Of a DNA stretch of 64,000 nt, positions 60,682 to 64,000 are shown piece after piece; position 1 is the stretch's first letter, and each line of letters begins with the position of its first letter. The stretch comes from Henriciella sp. AS95 (GTDB lineage: Bacteria; Pseudomonadota; Alphaproteobacteria; Caulobacterales; Hyphomonadaceae): contig NZ_JBBMQM010000001.1 of the NCBI RefSeq assembly GCF_038900055.1, positions 2,790,001 to 2,854,000 of the forward strand. The letters run 5' to 3'. The notes under the pieces are model-generated. The model was given only the letters and a program-made list of their open reading frames with translations, was not told the origin of the DNA and searched no databases. Position numbers and translations under genes: made by a program.

Positions 60682-62493
60682 CTATGGTTTTTTGCAGAAT
60701 GTGTTTTTCGTGGTTTCAAACGGGTCGAGCGCGACCCCTTGGCTCTTTGCGATTTCGACCATCAGGTCGGCCGTCGCGCAGCGCTGCTCATCGCTTGAGA
60801 GGCGCTCGTCGGTGCGGAAATCATCGAGAAGGTTTTCGACATCGTCTTCGAGACGCATCCGTCGCAGCCCGCCATCGGCAGGCGTGTCGAAGATGAGGCT
60901 TTCGCCGGCAGACGTGTCGTCACCATAGGCCTGCCACGCCGGCAGGTCCTGCTGCGTGCCGCCTCCAGGATGACCGGTGCGCGCAAATTCAGCCCAGTAG
61001 GACATCATCTGGCTCGAGAGACGGGTTCGCGAAGCCTTGGTCTCTTCCTTGAAGAACATCTTTTCGTCGGCGTCGGGAACCGCGAATTCCCCGCTCAGAA
61101 AGCTGACCTCCAGGCCGTGGACAGCGCCCACGAGAGTGGAAATGTCGGTAAAGTAGTAACTGCCTTCCTCATCCCAGTCGAAGCGATAGGTGAAGACCGG
61201 CGAGTCCAGTGCTGCAGACCGGGCCTTTGCGGGTTCCTGCACCCCCAGCACCTGCCAGAGCATGCTCGGATAGGCACCATGGGCGGCATAAGCATCCTTG
61301 TCCCTCGGCTTTGGAATCAGACCGAAGGACTTGGCTGTAAACAGCTCGTTCCCCAGGCCGGCGACGAGCGCTTCGTCCCGGTTCGTGCCGATGATGAGAG
61401 GTACATCGGTCGCAAGAAAGCGCTCTGCATTGCCAGGCTGGGCGAACGGCTCCGGGATAAGAACGCCGTCCGCTGTGTTGTCGATCTGGCCGATCTCGCC
61501 ACCCAACGCATTGGCCTTATGTACCGCGCGGTAAGCCTCGAAAATCGTTTCCGCCGGGAGCGCTCTGAGGCGTTCCGCAAAATCAGGGTCTGAGGGTGAG
61601 ATATCGGCTGGCAGGGCACCGGTCGTCTTCAGCTGTTCGATCGCTTCTGCCGATGACGTGCCGCGCCTGTGACCGGGGTCCTTCGGGCCAGTTTCCGCCT
61701 CTTGCATCGAAAAGACGTTGAACCCTGCACTCTGCACAATCGCGCGGTGGAATTTCCCCTCTGCCAGAGGCGACATCATCAGCGCGGTCGTATTGAAGCC
61801 GCCGGCAGATTCACCAAACAGCGTGATGCGTTCAGGGTCGCCTCCGAAGGCCTCAACATTCTCGCCGACCCAGTCCAGCCCACGGAGGATGTCCAGAAGC
61901 GCAAAGTTCATGGACGCGTCGAGCGGTTCAAGCGCGGACTCGCGGATCGCCTCATGCGCAAACCAGCCCATCGGCCCGAGCCGGTAGTTCAGCGCAACGA
62001 CGATGACATCGTTCTGCTCGGCAAGACGGCCAAAATCGTCGAAGCCGGCATAGCCGGTCGTGTTCCCGCCGCCATGGACCCAGACCATGACAGGAAGCGG
62101 CTCGTCAGTCGCCTCACCGGGCGCCCAGACCGTGAGATACAGACAGTCCTCACGCCCGACGAGGTCACCCTTTTTTCCGGGAAGAATGGGACGTTCATTA
62201 TACTGGAGACACGCTGCGTACTTGTTATTGGCCTCAAGGATGCCGTCCCAGACAGACGGCGCGCGGGGGGCTCTCCATCTGAGATCGTCGACAGGAGGCG
62301 CCGCAAAGGGAATGCCATACCAGGCGCGCGCGCCCGTCTCTTCATTCTTCGTCCCGATGAGACTGCCTTGAGCGATCGACAGCCGTGTCTCGTCGGAGAG
62401 GTCCGGAATTGCATAGTCAGGGCGACCTGACGAACAGGCCGCTGCGCCCAGGAATAGTCCTGTCAGAACCATCCATTTCAAATTGCTAGCCAT
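60682..62493 (-). CDS. Carboxylesterase type B, lipoprotein
   Basis: 603-residue alpha/beta hydrolase. The signal ends LGAAAC, a lipobox, so the enzyme is extracytoplasmic. Oxyanion-hole motif HGGGNTTGY is near residue 140, and the nucleophile Ser is in FGESAGGFNT near 225. The acid and His of the triad lie in the second half (a candidate is GAVHGLEVSF near 460). It is the first gene of the proposed four-gene operon and is divergent from GH43. It may deacylate a complex ester before uptake through the adjacent TBDT. Confidence 0.9.
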   Translation of the reverse strand: MASNLKWMVLTGLFLGAAACSSGRPDYAIPDLSDETRLSIAQGSLIGTKNEETGARAWYGIPFAAPPVDDLRWRAPRAPSVWDGILEANNKYAACLQYNERPILPGKKGDLVGREDCLYLTVWAPGEATDEPLPVMVWVHGGGNTTGYAGFDDFGRLAEQNDVIVVALNYRLGPMGWFAHEAIRESALEPLDASMNFALLDILRGLDWVGENVEAFGGDPERITLFGESAGGFNTTALMMSPLAEGKFHRAIVQSAGFNVFSMQEAETGPKDPGHRRGTSSAEAIEQLKTTGALPADISPSDPDFAERLRALPAETIFEAYRAVHKANALGGEIGQIDNTADGVLIPEPFAQPGNAERFLATDVPLIIGTNRDEALVAGLGNELFTAKSFGLIPKPRDKDAYAAHGAYPSMLWQVLGVQEPAKARSAALDSPVFTYRFDWDEEGSYYFTDISTLVGAVHGLEVSFLSGEFAVPDADEKMFFKEETKASRTRLSSQMMSYWAEFARTGHPGGGTQQDLPAWQAYGDDTSAGESLIFDTPADGGLRRMRLEDDVENLLDDFRTDERLSSDEQRCATADLMVEIAKSQGVALDPFETTKNTFCKKP

Positions 62494-62795
62494 GCGTGCT
62501 GATCCCTTCCCGGCCGCCCCTGAGGCGAACGCTGCTTCTCTCCCACCGGAATCCGCACACTATCGGCGCATGCTTTTACATTCCGATTGGAATTAAATTC
62601 CACATGGAATTATTTTTGGCAAGACGAAATTTCCGTTCCCGGTAAAATGGCACCGCAAACGGGGTTCAGGATGAGACTCATAGGGCTGGACAAGCCCCTA
62701 TTCTGCATTCTAGACAAGAAAACATTCCAAACGGAATTTATTTGTTCGCCGAGGCAAGATAAAAGTGCCGGTCTTCTCAGGGAGGGAAGTGTTGA
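62494..62795. promoter_or_regulatory. Divergent control region with three ATTCC-N4-GGAAT palindromes
   Basis: About 300 bases with no gene. The palindrome ATTCC-N4-GGAAT occurs exactly three times: 62580-62593 (spacer GATT), 62597-62610 (ACAT) and 62724-62737 (AAAC). The first two start 17 bases apart. It lies between the esterase operon and the GH43 gene and is a likely operator set for a repressor that is not encoded in this window. Confidence 0.8.
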
Positions 62796-64000
62796 ATGGA
62801 CCCGAAAGTGATCATCGCGGCTATCGCTCCGCTTGCGCTTGCAGCCTGCCTGTCTGCGTCGTCTGAAGATAAAATGACCGATCAGCCCACACCGCTCACC
62901 GCGTCATTCGACTGGTTCGAATATACCGGTGATGATCCAGCCTTTAGCGGCGGTCCGCCGGCCGGGGGCTATCTCAATCCGGTAATCGCCGGTTTCTACC
63001 CCGACCCAAGCGTCGCCCGTGGTCCGGACGGTTACTACCTCGTCAATTCAACTTTTTCCTACTTCCCCGGAATCCCCGTCTTTCACAGCAAGGACCTCAT
63101 TCACTGGGAGCAGATCGGCAACGTCATCGATCGGCCGGGCATGCTCGACTTCGATAGGCTTGGCCTTTCGCTCGGCGTCTTCGCGCCGACCATCAAGTTT
63201 CATGACGGCACATTCTACGTCGTCACGACTTGCGTCCTCTGCGGCGGGAACTTCGTCGTCACCGCCACTGACCCTGCCGGCCCATGGTCAGACCCGATCT
63301 GGCTGCCAGACGTCGGCGGCATCGACCCATCGCTCTTCTTTGAGGAGGACGGGTCGGTCTGGATCATGAACAATGATGCACCGCCCGGCGGCTCCACTTA
63401 TGACGGCCACCGTGCCATCTGGTTCAGGCAGGTCGACCCGGAAACCTTCCAGTCCATCTCCGAACCCATCGTCCTGATCGACGGTGGCGTGCGTCCCGAA
63501 GACAAGCCAATCTGGATCGAAGGCCCGCACATCTATCATGTCGGCGACTGGTATTATCTGAGCGCCGCCGAAGGCGGCACCGCCGTCGGCCATTCGCAGG
63601 TCGTGCTCCGCTCCAAAGAGCTGACCGGGCCGTACGAGCCTTACGAAAACAATCCCATCCTCACCCAGCGCCACCTGCCAGAAGACCGACCCAACCCGAT
63701 CACGTCTGTTGGCCATGCTGACCTTGTCCAGGATGCCAATGGCGACTGGTGGGCGACTTTCCTGGGCGTGCGACCCTATGAAGGCGACTTCTACAATACA
63801 GGCCGCGAGACCTTCCTGCTTCCGGTTGAGTGGAAGGATGGCTGGCCGGTCATTCTCGAAGGCGAGGAAGAGGTACGCTACCGGATGGACACACGCCCTG
63901 CGCCCCTCGGCTCCATTGGCGAACACTATCCCATGTCCGGCAATTTCACACTCCGGGAAGATTTTGACGGAGATGAGCTGCCCTTCCACTGGGTGACGCT
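62796..64000 (+). CDS. Glycoside hydrolase family 43, lipoprotein (3' end outside window)
   Basis: About 401 residues before the window ends. A lipoprotein signal (LALAAC, Cys18) is followed by a five-bladed GH43 propeller. The three catalytic positions are visible: general base Asp70 in GFYPDPS, the pKa-modulating Asp177 in GGIDPSLF, and general acid Glu242 in IWIEGPHIY. The segment after about 385 (NFTLREDFDGDELPFHW) begins the beta-sandwich module found in GH43 xylosidase/arabinofuranosidase types. GGAGGG precedes ATG 62796. It is divergent from the esterase operon and shares the palindromic control region. Substrate is probably xylan- or arabinan-like. Confidence 0.88.
   Translation, partial: MDPKVIIAAIAPLALAACLSASSEDKMTDQPTPLTASFDWFEYTGDDPAFSGGPPAGGYLNPVIAGFYPDPSVARGPDGYYLVNSTFSYFPGIPVFHSKDLIHWEQIGNVIDRPGMLDFDRLGLSLGVFAPTIKFHDGTFYVVTTCVLCGGNFVVTATDPAGPWSDPIWLPDVGGIDPSLFFEEDGSVWIMNNDAPPGGSTYDGHRAIWFRQVDPETFQSISEPIVLIDGGVRPEDKPIWIEGPHIYHVGDWYYLSAAEGGTAVGHSQVVLRSKELTGPYEPYENNPILTQRHLPEDRPNPITSVGHADLVQDANGDWWATFLGVRPYEGDFYNTGRETFLLPVEWKDGWPVILEGEEEVRYRMDTRPAPLGSIGEHYPMSGNFTLREDFDGDELPFHWVT

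Noticed and set aside
1-64000. CRISPR arrays, insertion sequences, rRNA operons
   Set aside because: No regularly spaced direct repeats of CRISPR type, no transposase-like protein and no rRNA sequence were seen.

Overview
The window is GC-rich, densely coded DNA, probably from a Caulobacterales/Hyphomonadaceae-like marine alphaproteobacterium. The grounds are Tad/Cpa pilus genes, four large TonB-dependent receptors (TBDTs), a rhizobial-type rhamnose pathway with a DeoR regulator, and a holdfast/EPS-like gene set. The taxon is inferred from gene content, not from a marker gene. There is no rRNA, CRISPR array or intact mobile element. One tRNA-Ser(GCT) is present.

Layout. 1-12.7 kb is largely housekeeping or solitary genes: tadC and a facing cpaB, an RND efflux pair, a diguanylate cyclase, an enoyl-CoA hydratase, a TfoX-N protein, a cysteine-patterned Sel1-repeat lipoprotein and a secreted alkylsulfatase-type metallo-hydrolase. 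12.8-16.4 kb is patchier: tRNA-Ser followed by palindromes, a divergent TetR/SDR pair with a clear operator, a LysR remnant, a bicupin, and three copies of a short non-coding element. 16.4-20 kb is a TBDT plus a secreted protein of unknown function.

20.0-35.7 kb is a complete L-rhamnose utilisation locus. An extracytoplasmic GH106 alpha-L-rhamnosidase and a TBDT capture rhamnosides, and an NCS1-like permease is the likely inner-membrane carrier. RhaI, RhaB and the bifunctional aldolase/dehydrogenase RhaD convert rhamnose to DHAP plus L-lactate, and LldD oxidises the lactate to pyruvate. A DeoR regulator closes the locus. AT-rich repeats spaced by about one helical turn (10 bp) lie in front of the locus promoters and are its probable operators.

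36.0-41.3 kb holds a double-headed TetR protein (two HTH modules in one chain) divergent from a TBDT/secreted-phosphatase operon. 41.5-55.5 kb is a Wzx/Wzy-type exopolysaccharide cluster: outer-membrane lipoprotein, Wzz-like protein, polymerase, three glycosyltransferases, flippase, and one polypeptide that fuses a WecG/TagA glycosyltransferase to the initiating phosphoglycosyltransferase. It is followed by a PAS hybrid kinase with Hpt and a sigma-54 activator. A shared TGCAA-N2-TGCAAG motif lies upstream of the cluster's promoters.

55.6-64 kb carries a putative minus-strand operon (secreted carboxylesterase, TBDT, Baeyer-Villiger monooxygenase, SDR). It is divergent from a GH43 lipoprotein gene cut by the window end. 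Three copies of the palindrome ATTCC-N4-GGAAT sit between the two transcription units. This catabolic module and the phased rhamnose operators are the most interesting items.
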